Source: Trichocoleus sp. FACHB-46
Lineage (GTDB): Bacteria > Cyanobacteriota > Cyanobacteriia > FACHB-46
DNA: 64,000 bases
Assembly: GCF_014695385.1 (NCBI RefSeq)
Contig: NZ_JACJOD010000030.1
Coordinates: 186,001-250,000 of the forward strand
Direction of reading: 5' to 3'
Shown: positions 7,875-15,855 of the stretch, piece after piece
Position numbering within the stretch: position 1 is the stretch's first letter
Layout: each line of letters opens with the position of its first letter
Position numbers and translations under genes: made by a program
The notes under the pieces: generated by a model
Databases searched by the model: none
What the model saw: only the letters and a program-made list of their open reading frames with translations
Told to the model about the DNA's origin: nothing

Positions 7875-8540
7875 ATGGGCTGGTTACAAAAGCTTTTTCT
7901 GAAAAAACAATTTCAAGAGCAAGAACAGCCATCCACTGATTCCAGAATGCGAGATTCTAAGATGGTGCAAGTCGTGGCAGAAGAAGTAATTATGGCTGTA
8001 GCACACTGGTTAACCGCTGTCGTGAATCGTAGTTTACAGCCTAAGCCTGCTCCTCAACCCAAAGTTGAAGAACAACCTGTGGTCAATAACACCAGTGAGA
8101 CAGAGCAATTATTGCTGAAACTTAGCACCTTAGTAGAACGATTGTATGAACGCGATCAAGCAATGGCAGCTTTAGAAAAGCGGATTAATTCAATCGAGCA
8201 ATATCTGGGAGAAAAAGGTGCTTTGGGACAGCATATGAAAGACTCTCGTCAGGCGATCGCTACTCTAGACAACCGCCTTGATTGTGTGGAAACTTTGACA
8301 CAAGAAATTACACCTTCTTTAGAAAAAGCGGAACTAAATACCCAGCTAATTACAGTTTTAGAAAATCGCACTAAACTAGTGGAAAGCTTATTAGTTAGAT
8401 TTAGAGTGGTGCCCAGATCGGTAGGAGGAAACTCTCAAGCGATCGCTCTATTGAAAAATCGTGTTGAAGCTTTAGAAGCTGCTCAAGATTCAAGTCACGA
8501 AAACAGCCATAAAAGCGTACCTATTACCAAAGTTTTCTAA
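7875..8540 (+). CDS. Coiled-coil protein with four exact 31-residue repeats
   Basis: The 221-residue protein is not recognised. The N-terminus (MGWLQKLFLKKQF) is basic and amphipathic; residues 31-50 are a moderately hydrophobic helix; 51-75 is Pro/Gln-rich. From about 78 it is helical and repetitive. The pattern Q-x4-L-x2-R begins at Gln95, Gln126, Gln157 and Gln188, a period of exactly 31 residues, with instances QAMAALEKRINSIE, QAIATLDNRLDCVE, QLITVLENRTKLVE and QAIALLKNRVEALE. This should form a regular coiled coil or helical bundle. It lies downstream of the glycine-zipper pair but behind a terminator, so it is probably transcribed separately. Structural or scaffold function is inferred only. 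Confidence 0.72.
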   Translation: MGWLQKLFLKKQFQEQEQPSTDSRMRDSKMVQVVAEEVIMAVAHWLTAVVNRSLQPKPAPQPKVEEQPVVNNTSETEQLLLKLSTLVERLYERDQAMAALEKRINSIEQYLGEKGALGQHMKDSRQAIATLDNRLDCVETLTQEITPSLEKAELNTQLITVLENRTKLVESLLVRFRVVPRSVGGNSQAIALLKNRVEALEAAQDSSHENSHKSVPITKVF

Positions 8541-8562
8541 AACATTAAATTCCTAACTTGAT

Positions 8563-8604
8563 GAGTAGAGGTTTCTCAAATTCTAGAGGAGTCTCTATTT
8601 TTGT
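8563..8604 (+). terminator. Probable intrinsic terminator
   Basis: An imperfect stem, TAGAGGTTTCTC with GAGGAGTCTCTA, is followed by TTTTTG and lies just after the coiled-coil gene. Confidence 0.45.
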
Positions 8605-8762
8605 TTAGGCAAAGTTTAGGCGAAACCTGAAGTGCAAATAACGGTATTAGGCCTGAGCGATCGCCTTACTTTGGGTCCATAGCCCTGCAAAAGCCAACTT
8701 GTTAGGAGCCTATAATTTAGATTTGGGAATGATAGAGGCGTTGTGTCTTTAGAATCATTCTT

Positions 8763-9329
8763 ATGTTTGATGAGCTATTCAAGAATTTGACGGGCTTGAT
8801 TGGTTCTAAAGTGCAGGAAGCTGCCAAAGAGCTTGAAAAACGTCTCGCTGTTCCTGAACCCGCAGAACCATTTACCCTCATCCGCCAATTCACGATTGCT
8901 GATTCAACCATCACAAAAGGAGGCATTGCGATCGTTGGGGAAAGCTGGCGGCTTGAAGCCTATGAAGATAATTCCCTACGCCTAATTGACAACGAGCCTC
9001 TACGAAAGGTCATTTTGTTCGAAATCGCCGAACCTACTGACCCAGAATGTGTCCTTGCCTGCCGATTTCAAGCAAAGGCACTAAATACCGAAAAAGCAAT
9101 CACAGTGAAGTTGGGTTTGTGTAAGCAAAGGCAAGTAGGCACATCGGCAAAAGCTTGGTCGAAAAGCGTTTCACCAACTGAAGATTTCCATTCGTTTGAA
9201 ATTCGCGCTCATTTCAAGCAAGACACTACCCCTGCTAAAGTTCAGGTCCTTATCGACTTTGAAAGTAGCGGCATTCTTGAGATTAGGAATGTCGAACTCC
9301 TGCAAGCTCCCGTGAAATTGCAAGCGTAG
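8763..9329 (+). CDS. Conserved-looking hypothetical protein, beta-rich
   Basis: The 188-residue protein is not recognised. It opens with a short helix (MFDELFKNLTGLIGSKVQEAAKELEKRL), then alternates short hydrophobic and polar stretches as in a beta-sandwich (FTIADSTITKGGIAIVGESWRLEAYED ... VQVLIDFESSGILEIRNVELLQ). The C-terminal part, with an acidic loop followed by ILEIRNVELL, resembles carbohydrate-binding-module-like folds that end in an 'I-x-N-V-x-L' strand; this is an impression, not an assignment. No signal peptide. It is monocistronic: flanked upstream by a terminator-containing spacer and followed within 12 bp by a strong hairpin terminator. Confidence 0.7.
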   Translation: MFDELFKNLTGLIGSKVQEAAKELEKRLAVPEPAEPFTLIRQFTIADSTITKGGIAIVGESWRLEAYEDNSLRLIDNEPLRKVILFEIAEPTDPECVLACRFQAKALNTEKAITVKLGLCKQRQVGTSAKAWSKSVSPTEDFHSFEIRAHFKQDTTPAKVQVLIDFESSGILEIRNVELLQAPVKLQA

Positions 9330-9340
9330 TCGTCCCAACT

Positions 9341-9377
9341 AAAAAAGCACCCCTTTAACTTAAAGTAGGTGCTTTTT
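9341..9377. terminator. Bidirectional intrinsic terminator
   Basis: AAAAAAGCACC pairs with GGTGCTTTTT around an A/T-rich loop, with A-run and T-run on the two sides. It serves the upstream plus-strand gene and may also stop readthrough from the minus-strand tRNA. Confidence 0.85.
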
Positions 9378-9420
9378 AGACCAAATCTATATCAGCTATT
9401 TACGTTGGTCGCTGAAATAA

Positions 9421-9495
9421 GGGCGAACGACGGGACTCGAACCCGCGAGTAGTGGAACCACAATCCACTGCCTTAACCTCTTGGCCACGCTCGCC
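9421..9495 (-). tRNA. trnH: tRNA-His (anticodon GTG)
   Basis: On the minus strand the cloverleaf reads acceptor GGCGAGC/GTTCGCC, anticodon stem GTGGA/TCCAC around loop TTGTGGT, and a T-arm with GGTTCGAGTCC. The anticodon is GTG and the discriminator base is C73, both diagnostic of tRNA-His. CCA is not encoded. The base preceding position 1 is T rather than the G(-1) normally encoded for tRNA-His in bacteria. Confidence 0.95.
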
Positions 9496-9643
9496 ATTGC
9501 GTTTCTAAGTATAGCACCCCTTTGAGAAAATTCTCCAGATCTGGGAGCAAAAAAACTGGATTTGCAATCAGTTAATCTGTAATGGGTAAATCGAGCGATT
9601 CACTCAGCACAGATCACGGCAGAGCAATTCTTAGCAGGGTTTT

Positions 9644-10054
9644 ATGAAAGGTGTCAGGACAGCCGCATTGTTGACTGGATTGGTGGCTCTGCTAGGCGTG
9701 GGAGTTGGCTCAGCAGTAACTAATCCGAGTGAAGCGGCTTACAACAAGTATGCGGCTGAGCAGCTAGGCGCATATTTAAAAGATAATATTTGCTCTCAAG
9801 CTCCCACTGCCTTCGGCTTGCAAAAGCGCTGTCTCTCCTTAGCCGCCAACAATCGTGGCGAGATGGAGCAACTAATCGCTGAAAATACCCAGCGCCAAGA
9901 CTATATCTTCTTTAGTACTTACCAAACTGATTTGTCGATCAATTCACTCCTGCCGCCTTATCTCTCGCTTGGTGGCTCTTTTTTGCCCGCTTACCGTTTT
10001 GAGACGGTCGGGGCATTCAACACTTTCTATATTCACAAAGCCCAAAGACGGTAG
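9644..10054 (+). CDS. DUF4359-type exported protein
   Basis: The 136-residue protein begins with a signal-anchor-like helix (TAALLTGLVALLGVGVGSAV), followed by NPSEAAYNKYAAEQL. It contains two cysteines (ICSQ, KRCLSL) and ends with a strand-rich region around YRFETVGAFNTFYIH. The N-P-S-x-x-x-Y motif right after the membrane helix and the final 'GxFxTF' motif match the cyanobacterial DUF4359 family as I know it; its function is unknown. It is single, with the tRNA-His gene upstream on the other strand and a kinase gene downstream. Confidence 0.7.
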   Translation: MKGVRTAALLTGLVALLGVGVGSAVTNPSEAAYNKYAAEQLGAYLKDNICSQAPTAFGLQKRCLSLAANNRGEMEQLIAENTQRQDYIFFSTYQTDLSINSLLPPYLSLGGSFLPAYRFETVGAFNTFYIHKAQRR

Positions 10055-10193
10055 GGCGATCGCGTCAGCTAGCGGGTTGCGTTTAACGCTTGTAGTACTT
10101 GGTGGCTGAAGCAATATTCAAGAATTGTGAGAAATTGTTCTAGCAGCTCAAAAATCCTTTAGGTATAGAACATTACCTAATCCGCGATCGCCC

Positions 10194-11753
10194 ATGAGCT
10201 ACTGCCTGAATCCGGATTGCCAACGACCGACCAACCCCAGTGCTACTCAGTTTTGTCAGCATTGTGGAGGTCGCCTGTTACTCAGAGAGCGTTATCGGCC
10301 CCTCCAACCGTTAGGTCGAGGCGGGTTTGGTAGAACCTTTTTAGCCATAGATGAGGATCTCCCCTTCAAGCCGCTTTGCGTTATTAAGCAACTGCATGTG
10401 CCGAGACATACAGGCAGCCACTTCACAAAGGCAGTGGAGCTGTTTCACCGGGAAGCAATGCGCTTGCAAGAGTTGGGGGAATATCCTCAAATTCCCAGAT
10501 TACTCGCCCACTTTGAGCAAGAAAAACGCCTGTACTTAGTCCAAGCCTGGATTAGTGGGCAGACCCTGGCACAGGAACTGCATGAACAAGGCAGATTTAG
10601 CGAGGGCAAGATTTGGGAATTGCTGCAAGACTTGCTGCCTGTGTTGCAGTTTATCCATCAGCACCAAGTCATTCATCGAGATATTAAACCTGCCAATATT
10701 ATTCGCTACAACCGGACTCCAACGTTGCCACAGGGAAGCTCAGGCTGGTCTGGTTTATCTGCTTCAGGAATCGACCCAGCAGCTCGATCGCTGGTGGAGT
10801 CATTGAGCGATCGCAAATTAGTGTTGATTGATTTTGGCGTGGCAAAATCTCTAGCTAGCCCTACGCCTTGCACTGGCACGATTATTGGCAGCCCAGAGTA
10901 TATGCCACCGGAGCAAATCAAAGGTAAGGTTGTGCCTGCCAGCGATCTTTACAGTTTGGGAGTCACCTGCATTCATCTGCTGACCCAAGTGCCTGCGTTA
11001 GATATGTTCGACATTGCCAACAACCACTGGGCGTGGCGCGATTTTTTGCTCAAGGGAACCAGAATTAGCGATCGCTTGGGGCAGATTCTAGACAAACTTC
11101 TCCAAGAGGCTATCAGTCAGCGCTATCAGTCAGTGGATGAAGTGTTGCAAGCTATCAATGCCAGTCAAATCACGAGTCAGCTTACCTCGGTTCAGGCTCG
11201 GGCTCTGCATCTATCGCCACTCACCTCGGCCTCAGCGCGATCCTCTGCGGTTACTCCAACTCATTGCCCTGGTCAGTTAAGCTCAGCCATCGGAGTGGAC
11301 TATACAAAGTTGCGAGATTTGTTAGCCGCAGCCCATTGGAAAGAAGCTGACCAAGAGACTTGGGCTGTGCTCTGTCAAGCTTTAGGTAAGCCGTTGGGTC
11401 GCTATTTGCTGCCCGGTGACCTGAGCAAATTGCCCTGTGAAGACTTGCAGTCGATCGATGGCTTGTGGATGAAACACAGCCAGAGGCGGTTTGGTTGGAC
11501 GGTGCAAGTCCAGGTCTATCAAAGTGTCGGTGCAGATTACGGCAGCTTTTGCCAACGAGTGGGCTGGCCTCTGCACAACTCCACTTCTAGCTATAGCAGC
11601 CTCAAATTCAACCGTTCCGCGCCGATCGGCCATTTACCTTCACGAGTTTGGGTAGGAGGCTCCTACTGGTGGCGACATATGGAAGCGATCGCGACAAAAT
11701 TAACTGAATGTAGCCCTCAATCTGTGAAGAAAATTGGAGTAAACCCAGCTTGA
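10194..11753 (+). CDS. Ser/Thr protein kinase with N-terminal zinc ribbon and C-terminal GUN4 domain
   Basis: The 519-residue protein starts with a Cys4 ribbon (Cys4, Cys9, Cys21, Cys24). A Hanks-type kinase domain follows: Gly loop GRGGFG (41-46), Lys65 (VIK), catalytic HRDIKPAN (161-168), and DFG (213-215). About 45 residues separate the HRD and DFG motifs, longer than usual. The APE position reads MPPEQIKG. After a Ser/Thr-rich linker (330-365), residues about 368-515 are a GUN4 domain (DYTKLRDLLAAAHWKEADQE ... YGSFCQRVGWP). GUN4 binds protoporphyrin and Mg-protoporphyrin and activates Mg-chelatase. The fusion therefore looks like a tetrapyrrole-responsive kinase; that link is inference. 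All catalytic residues are present. Confidence 0.9.
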   Translation: MSYCLNPDCQRPTNPSATQFCQHCGGRLLLRERYRPLQPLGRGGFGRTFLAIDEDLPFKPLCVIKQLHVPRHTGSHFTKAVELFHREAMRLQELGEYPQIPRLLAHFEQEKRLYLVQAWISGQTLAQELHEQGRFSEGKIWELLQDLLPVLQFIHQHQVIHRDIKPANIIRYNRTPTLPQGSSGWSGLSASGIDPAARSLVESLSDRKLVLIDFGVAKSLASPTPCTGTIIGSPEYMPPEQIKGKVVPASDLYSLGVTCIHLLTQVPALDMFDIANNHWAWRDFLLKGTRISDRLGQILDKLLQEAISQRYQSVDEVLQAINASQITSQLTSVQARALHLSPLTSASARSSAVTPTHCPGQLSSAIGVDYTKLRDLLAAAHWKEADQETWAVLCQALGKPLGRYLLPGDLSKLPCEDLQSIDGLWMKHSQRRFGWTVQVQVYQSVGADYGSFCQRVGWPLHNSTSSYSSLKFNRSAPIGHLPSRVWVGGSYWWRHMEAIATKLTECSPQSVKKIGVNPA

Positions 11754-11895
11754 GCTCCACCAGGAAAGTTGTAGAGATTATAAAATTCCAAATTTTATTT
11801 ATGTGAATTAATCTCACTTAATTGAAGCTGAAGGTCTACGAAAATAAGGGCGATCGCGATCTGAGTAAAATTTTCTCCAGCAGAATTTCTAAGTG

Positions 11896-11916
11896 TATTG
11901 ACAATCATTCCTAATA
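11896..11916. promoter_or_regulatory. Possible Fur/PerR-type operator upstream of dps
   Basis: TTGACAATCATTC matches 10 of 11 positions of the TGATAATCATT core of the Fur box, and TTGACA could also serve as a -35 hexamer. It lies about 100 bp before the dps start. Confidence 0.35.
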
Positions 11917-12005
11917 GAAATAGATCTCTATGTTGACTATCAGAATCAGCATGGTAAATTGAGCTTATTCACAGTCTTGAAGACAGTGACACGGGAGGGG
12001 AAACG

Positions 12006-12566
12006 ATGTCTGAAACTCAAAACTTATTACGTTCTGTTGACCAGGTTTACGATAATCCAATTTTGTTGGAGCGGAGTGTAACTGTTCCTGTCTGTGAAGG
12101 GCTAAATATTGCCCTCGCAAGTTTCCAGGCGCTCTATCTGCAATATCAAAAGCACCATTTTGTCGTTGAAGGTGCAGAATTTTATTCCCTACACGAATTT
12201 TTCTCGGAAGGTTACGAAGCTGTCCAAGGCCATGCTCATGATGTGGGCGAACGCTTAGATGGTTTGGGTGGTGTGCCAGTGGCTAGCTTTACGAAGCTGG
12301 CAGAACTGTGCTGCTTTACTCCAGAGCCAGATGGGGTTTTCTCTTGCCGTCAAATGGTAGAGAACGACTTGCAAGCGGAGCAAGCCCTAATCAAGCTGCT
12401 GCGTCGTCAAGCAGGTCAAGCTGAAAGCTTAGGTGATCGCGCTACTCGCTACCTCTATGAGCAAATCTTGCTGAAGACGGAAGACCGAGCGTTCCACCTG
12501 TCTCATTTCCTGACTCACGACAGCCTAACCTTGGCCTTTGTTCAGGCAGCTAATTCGAGTAATTAA
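12006..12566 (+). CDS. dpsA: Dps-family ferritin with a three-histidine ferroxidase site
   Basis: The 186-residue protein has the Dps signature [10 protein letters not shown] ... [10 protein letters not shown] ... [14 protein letters not shown]. Aligning to E. coli Dps gives ligands His51, His63, His78 and Glu82, where position 78 is Asp in most Dps proteins. A three-histidine site of this kind is described for DpsA of Thermosynechococcus elongatus, which uses O2 rather than H2O2 efficiently. The family forms 12-subunit cages that oxidise and store iron and protect DNA. The start follows a strong GGGAGGGGAA ribosome site. A Fur-like box lies upstream and a clean terminator downstream, so the gene is monocistronic and probably iron- or peroxide-regulated. 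Confidence 0.92.
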   Translation: MSETQNLLRSVDQVYDNPILLERSVTVPVCEGLNIALASFQALYLQYQKHHFVVEGAEFYSLHEFFSEGYEAVQGHAHDVGERLDGLGGVPVASFTKLAELCCFTPEPDGVFSCRQMVENDLQAEQALIKLLRRQAGQAESLGDRATRYLYEQILLKTEDRAFHLSHFLTHDSLTLAFVQAANSSN

Positions 12567-12619
12567 AGGTTTTGCCAAAAGGTTGTAAACCCAACTACAC
12601 TTTTCGCTAAACTTCGCTG

Positions 12620-12645
12620 AGGTGCCATTAGGCACCTTTCTTTTT
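12620..12645 (+). terminator. Intrinsic terminator of dps
   Basis: AGGTGCC-ATTA-GGCACCT, a perfect 7-bp stem, is followed by TTCTTTTT. Confidence 0.9.
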
Positions 12646-12896
12646 GGCCAGAAGTTCTAAATCTAAAAAAGTTGTAACTTTGACCAGAATTTTGCATTTT
12701 AGCTTGTTGTTTTCTTCAGCTCATCCATTTCAGTCACAACCCTAAGAAATTAGGCTGCGCTAAATTGTTTTACTCGCCGTTCTATTTGAGTGGTAGAAAT
12801 TGCAGATTTGTGAGATAAACAGCGACTATTTATACAAAGTATTGAGATTGGAAAGATACAATTTACAAAGAAGACCTCTATCTTTTCGGCGCACTC
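12646..12896. other. Spacer before the siroheme genes
   Basis: About 250 bp of AT-rich sequence with no coding frame I can support. It presumably carries the promoter of the chelatase gene; I see no clear conserved operator. Confidence 0.4.
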
Positions 12897-13778
12897 TTGA
12901 ACTTACCCTCTGCCTATTTGTTGGTGTTTCATGGTAGCCGTGATCCTCGGCCTGCGATCGCGGTGGAACAGTTAGCGCTATTGGTCAGCAAAGAGATTCA
13001 ACAGCGCTATCACTTATGGGATGAGGGCCAAGATGTGGCACCGCGCTTAAGTTATGTTGGTAGCCCTTACTCAGCAGAAGGCTGGCTCACACCGACTGTT
13101 GCTTCAACTCCAGCGACTATTAGTAATCCACGATTGCCTTTAGTTGGAACTGCTTGCCTAGAGCTAGGCCCTCAGCCTCTACATCAACAAATTCAACAAT
13201 TTGGCGATCGCATTTTGGCCTTAAAGCGGCAGCAAGTGCTTCAGATTGAATCTTCACTCATGCAATTAGTTCCCCTGTTTTTGTTGCCTGGGGTGCATGT
13301 GATGGAAGACATTCCTACCGAAGTGGAATTGGCTCAAACCGCTTTAGATTCACACCTTAATTTACAGATTTGCCCTTACTTGGGCACGCACCCGAACTTG
13401 GTGCAACTCTTAGCAAATCAGATGGCTGCGGCTAGCGTAGATGTTTGGATTTTGCTGTCGCATGGGAGTCGCCGCCCTGAGGCAAATGCGCCCATTGAGG
13501 CGATCGCCACACAACTGAAAGCTATGCCAGCTTATTGGTCAGTTCCACCCAATCTGGAATCGACTGTGGCTGACTTGGTGCAGATGGGACATCACCGAGT
13601 TGGCATCCTGCCTTATTTCTTGTTCGCTGGAGGAATCACAGATGCGATCGCTCAGTTAGTGACTCGGCTGTCTTGGCAATTTCCAGAGATAGAACTCACG
13701 TTGGCCGAGCCAATAGGAACCAGCCCAGCTTTAGCCTCCCTGGTTTTAGACCTTGCCTTGAGTACTGTCCCCAGCTAG
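12897..13778 (+). CDS. Sirohydrochlorin chelatase, long two-domain CbiX/SirB type
   Basis: The 293-residue protein carries two copies of the chelatase half-domain signature: LVFHGSRDPRP near the N-terminus (His12) and LLSHGSRRPEANAPI in the second half, each with the conserved His-Gly-Ser-Arg. In the second half the strand GHHRVGILPYFLFAGGITDAI is typical of CbiX/SirB. The enzyme inserts metal (Fe2+ for siroheme, Co2+ for B12 in some organisms) into sirohydrochlorin. It is followed 164 bp later by the SUMT gene that makes the substrate precursor, supporting a siroheme role. The start is TTG, as no in-frame ATG precedes the conserved YLLVFHGS strand. Confidence 0.87.
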   Translation: MNLPSAYLLVFHGSRDPRPAIAVEQLALLVSKEIQQRYHLWDEGQDVAPRLSYVGSPYSAEGWLTPTVASTPATISNPRLPLVGTACLELGPQPLHQQIQQFGDRILALKRQQVLQIESSLMQLVPLFLLPGVHVMEDIPTEVELAQTALDSHLNLQICPYLGTHPNLVQLLANQMAAASVDVWILLSHGSRRPEANAPIEAIATQLKAMPAYWSVPPNLESTVADLVQMGHHRVGILPYFLFAGGITDAIAQLVTRLSWQFPEIELTLAEPIGTSPALASLVLDLALSTVPS

Positions 13779-13942
13779 CGATCGCCCTATGCAACTTGCT
13801 AGCAAATAGCAGGTCAAAATTGGGTATTTTTTGTATCAAATCTTTCAGTTTTGTGAAACCAACTCTCTTAGGCTGAAACATTGCCAATTCAGTTGGTGCA
13901 CGATTTTCGGTTCCTCCTCTCCCCGCTTGCCTCAAAACTTCT

Positions 13943-14758
13943 ATGACTGCTGAAGCTAACCTTGCGCCTGCTCCGACTCGAATCTGCCTCGGTAAAGTGT
14001 ATCTAGTTGGGGCAGGGCCAGGAGACCCCGGATTGCTGACGGTAAAAGGCAAGACCTTGCTGGAGTGCGCCGATGTCGTCATCTACGATGCGTTGGTTAG
14101 TCCGCAGATTTTGGACTTGATTAATCCCCACGCTGAGAAAATCAATGCAGGCAAGCGGCGAGGGCGGCACTCCCTAGTTCAGGAAGAAACGACCCAACTA
14201 CTAATTGAGAAAGCTCAAACTCAAGCCGTGATCGTGCGTTTGAAGGGAGGCGACCCGTTTGTGTTTGGGCGTGGCGGCGAGGAAATGGAAGACTTGATCC
14301 AGGCAGGAGTGCCTGTAGAAGTGGTGCCAGGGGTAACTTCTGGAATTGCTGCCCCTGCCTACGCTGGAATTCCCCTCACCCATCGATCGCACAGTTCTTC
14401 TGTCACCTTTGTCACAGGTCACGAATCTGCTGGCAAGTATCGTCCAGAGGTAAATTGGGCTGCGCTCGCCCACGGCTCAGAAACAATCGTGGTCTATATG
14501 GGCATTCACAACTTGCCCTACATCCTGAGCGAGCTGCAAGCGGCTGGACTGGGAGCAGAGACCCCCATCGCCTTAATCCGCTGGGGCACTCGTCCCGACC
14601 AAGAAGAACTGATTGGCACCTTCAGCACCATCGTGGCCCAGATGGAAGCCGCTGAGTTTAGTGCTCCGGCGATCGCGGTGATTGGCTCGGTCGTTAATTT
14701 ACATGGGCTGCTTTCTGGTTCTCGACCTTCGGAGTTGGGGGTAAGGCGTGGGCTGTAA
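13943..14758 (+). CDS. cobA: Uroporphyrinogen-III C-methyltransferase (SUMT)
   Basis: The 271-residue protein has the full set of SUMT motifs: [18 protein letters not shown] (SAM site loop), [14 protein letters not shown], the [13 protein letters not shown] segment, [38 protein letters not shown] and the final AIAVIGSVV. It is monofunctional; there is no fused HemD or CysG part. It methylates uroporphyrinogen III twice with SAM to precorrin-2, the branch point to siroheme and cobalamin. Its position after the sirohydrochlorin chelatase on the same strand indicates a siroheme-synthesis pair serving nitrite and sulfite reductases. Confidence 0.94.
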   Translation: MTAEANLAPAPTRICLGKVYLVGAGPGDPGLLTVKGKTLLECADVVIYDALVSPQILDLINPHAEKINAGKRRGRHSLVQEETTQLLIEKAQTQAVIVRLKGGDPFVFGRGGEEMEDLIQAGVPVEVVPGVTSGIAAPAYAGIPLTHRSHSSSVTFVTGHESAGKYRPEVNWAALAHGSETIVVYMGIHNLPYILSELQAAGLGAETPIALIRWGTRPDQEELIGTFSTIVAQMEAAEFSAPAIAVIGSVVNLHGLLSGSRPSELGVRRGL

Positions 14759-14783
14759 TGAGTAATGAGTGAGAAGTGAGAAC
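14758..14783. repeat. Short tandem purine-rich repeat
   Basis: GAGTAATGAGTGAGAAGTGAGAA is built of degenerate 7-nt units of the (A/G)AGTGA(G/A) kind, like the short tandemly repeated repetitive sequences common in cyanobacterial spacers. Confidence 0.5.
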
Positions 14784-14864
14784 TTATTCCTCGTTGTAGC
14801 TAAATAGCGACTGCAGATAGTCTTGGAGCGGCTGCACAACCGACAATGGAAGAAGCGCATCCAT
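14784..14864 (-). CDS. Very short candidate ORF of 26 residues
   Basis: On the minus strand between cobA and the pseudouridine synthase, an ATG opens a 26-codon frame whose peptide (starting MDALLPLSVVQPLQDYLQ) has balanced, protein-like composition with a Leu/Gln amphipathic pattern and an acidic end (SYNEE). No ribosome binding site is visible and it is antisense to the direction of both flanking genes. I recognise no family. It could equally be a relic or chance, so the call is weak. Confidence 0.2.
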   Translation of the reverse strand: MDALLPLSVVQPLQDYLQSLFSYNEE

Positions 14865-14889
14865 GATTCGGTTTTGAGGGCTGGTTACT

Positions 14890-15855
14890 TTGGCTTCAGA
14901 AGTTAATTTACAGGTTGAACAGGCTGGCGAACGGCTCGATCGCTGGCTATCGGAGCAACTGCCTGACTTGTCTCGTTCGCGGCTGCAAAAGCTGATTGAG
15001 CAAGGCCAAGTGCAGGTAAATGGTCAAGTCTGCACCTCTAAGAAGGCTACTGTGCAGATGGGCGATCGCGTACAGGTCGAGATTCCTGAAGCACAACCGC
15101 TGGAGTTGCAACCTGAAGCCATCCCCCTTGATATTCTCTACGAAGACGACCATCTACTGATTGTAAATAAGCCTGCTGGGCTAGTGGTCCATCCCGCACC
15201 GGGACATGACTCGGGCACGCTGGTACACGCGCTGTTGGCTCACTGTCAAACTTTGTCTGGATTAAATACTCTGCCTGGAATTGGCGGCGTGCAGCGACCG
15301 GGAATTGTCCATCGTCTCGACAAAGACACCAGTGGCGCGATCGCGATCGCTAAAACTGACCAGGCCCATCACCACTTACAAGCCCAACTAAAAGCAAAAA
15401 CGGCTCGCCGGGAATATCTAGCTGTGGTTTACGGTTCCCCCAACGCCGAAAGTGGCACCATTGACCTGCCCATCGGTCGGCATCCGGTAGACCGTAAAAA
15501 AATGGCGATCGTTGTGGAAGCAAAGGGAGGACGCCGAGCTGTGACCCATTGGCGAGTATTGGAGCGCTTGGGGAACTACACGCTGATGCACTTTCAGCTA
15601 GAAACTGGCCGCACTCATCAAATTCGGGTCCACAGTGGCCATATAGGTCATCCCATCGTCGGAGATCCGGTTTACAGTTCCCAGCGCCCTATCGGTGTAA
15701 ACCTGCCAGGTCAAGCACTACATGCTTGGAAACTCCGATTGCAGCACCCTGTCTCAAATGACTGGATCGAAGCGACAGCCCCTCCTCCGCCTGTTTTTAA
15801 GACGCTGTTGGAAGTCTTAAAGAAACGAATTGCTTTACCAAACTTAAAGATTTAG
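14890..15855 (+). CDS. RluA-family pseudouridine synthase (RluD-like)
   Basis: The 321-residue protein has an N-terminal S4 RNA-binding domain (about 12-70; ERLDRWLSEQLPDLSRSRLQ) and the RluA catalytic core (about 85-290). The signature is HRLDKDTSG with catalytic Asp144, and ETGRTHQIRVH and GHPIVGDPVY follow. The S4-plus-RluA layout and length match RluD-type enzymes that modify helix 69 of 23S rRNA, though tRNA-directed relatives look similar. The apparent start is TTG directly before the first conserved residues; the gene follows a 131-bp spacer after cobA and is probably independent of it. Confidence 0.88.
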   Translation: MASEVNLQVEQAGERLDRWLSEQLPDLSRSRLQKLIEQGQVQVNGQVCTSKKATVQMGDRVQVEIPEAQPLELQPEAIPLDILYEDDHLLIVNKPAGLVVHPAPGHDSGTLVHALLAHCQTLSGLNTLPGIGGVQRPGIVHRLDKDTSGAIAIAKTDQAHHHLQAQLKAKTARREYLAVVYGSPNAESGTIDLPIGRHPVDRKKMAIVVEAKGGRRAVTHWRVLERLGNYTLMHFQLETGRTHQIRVHSGHIGHPIVGDPVYSSQRPIGVNLPGQALHAWKLRLQHPVSNDWIEATAPPPPVFKTLLEVLKKRIALPNLKI

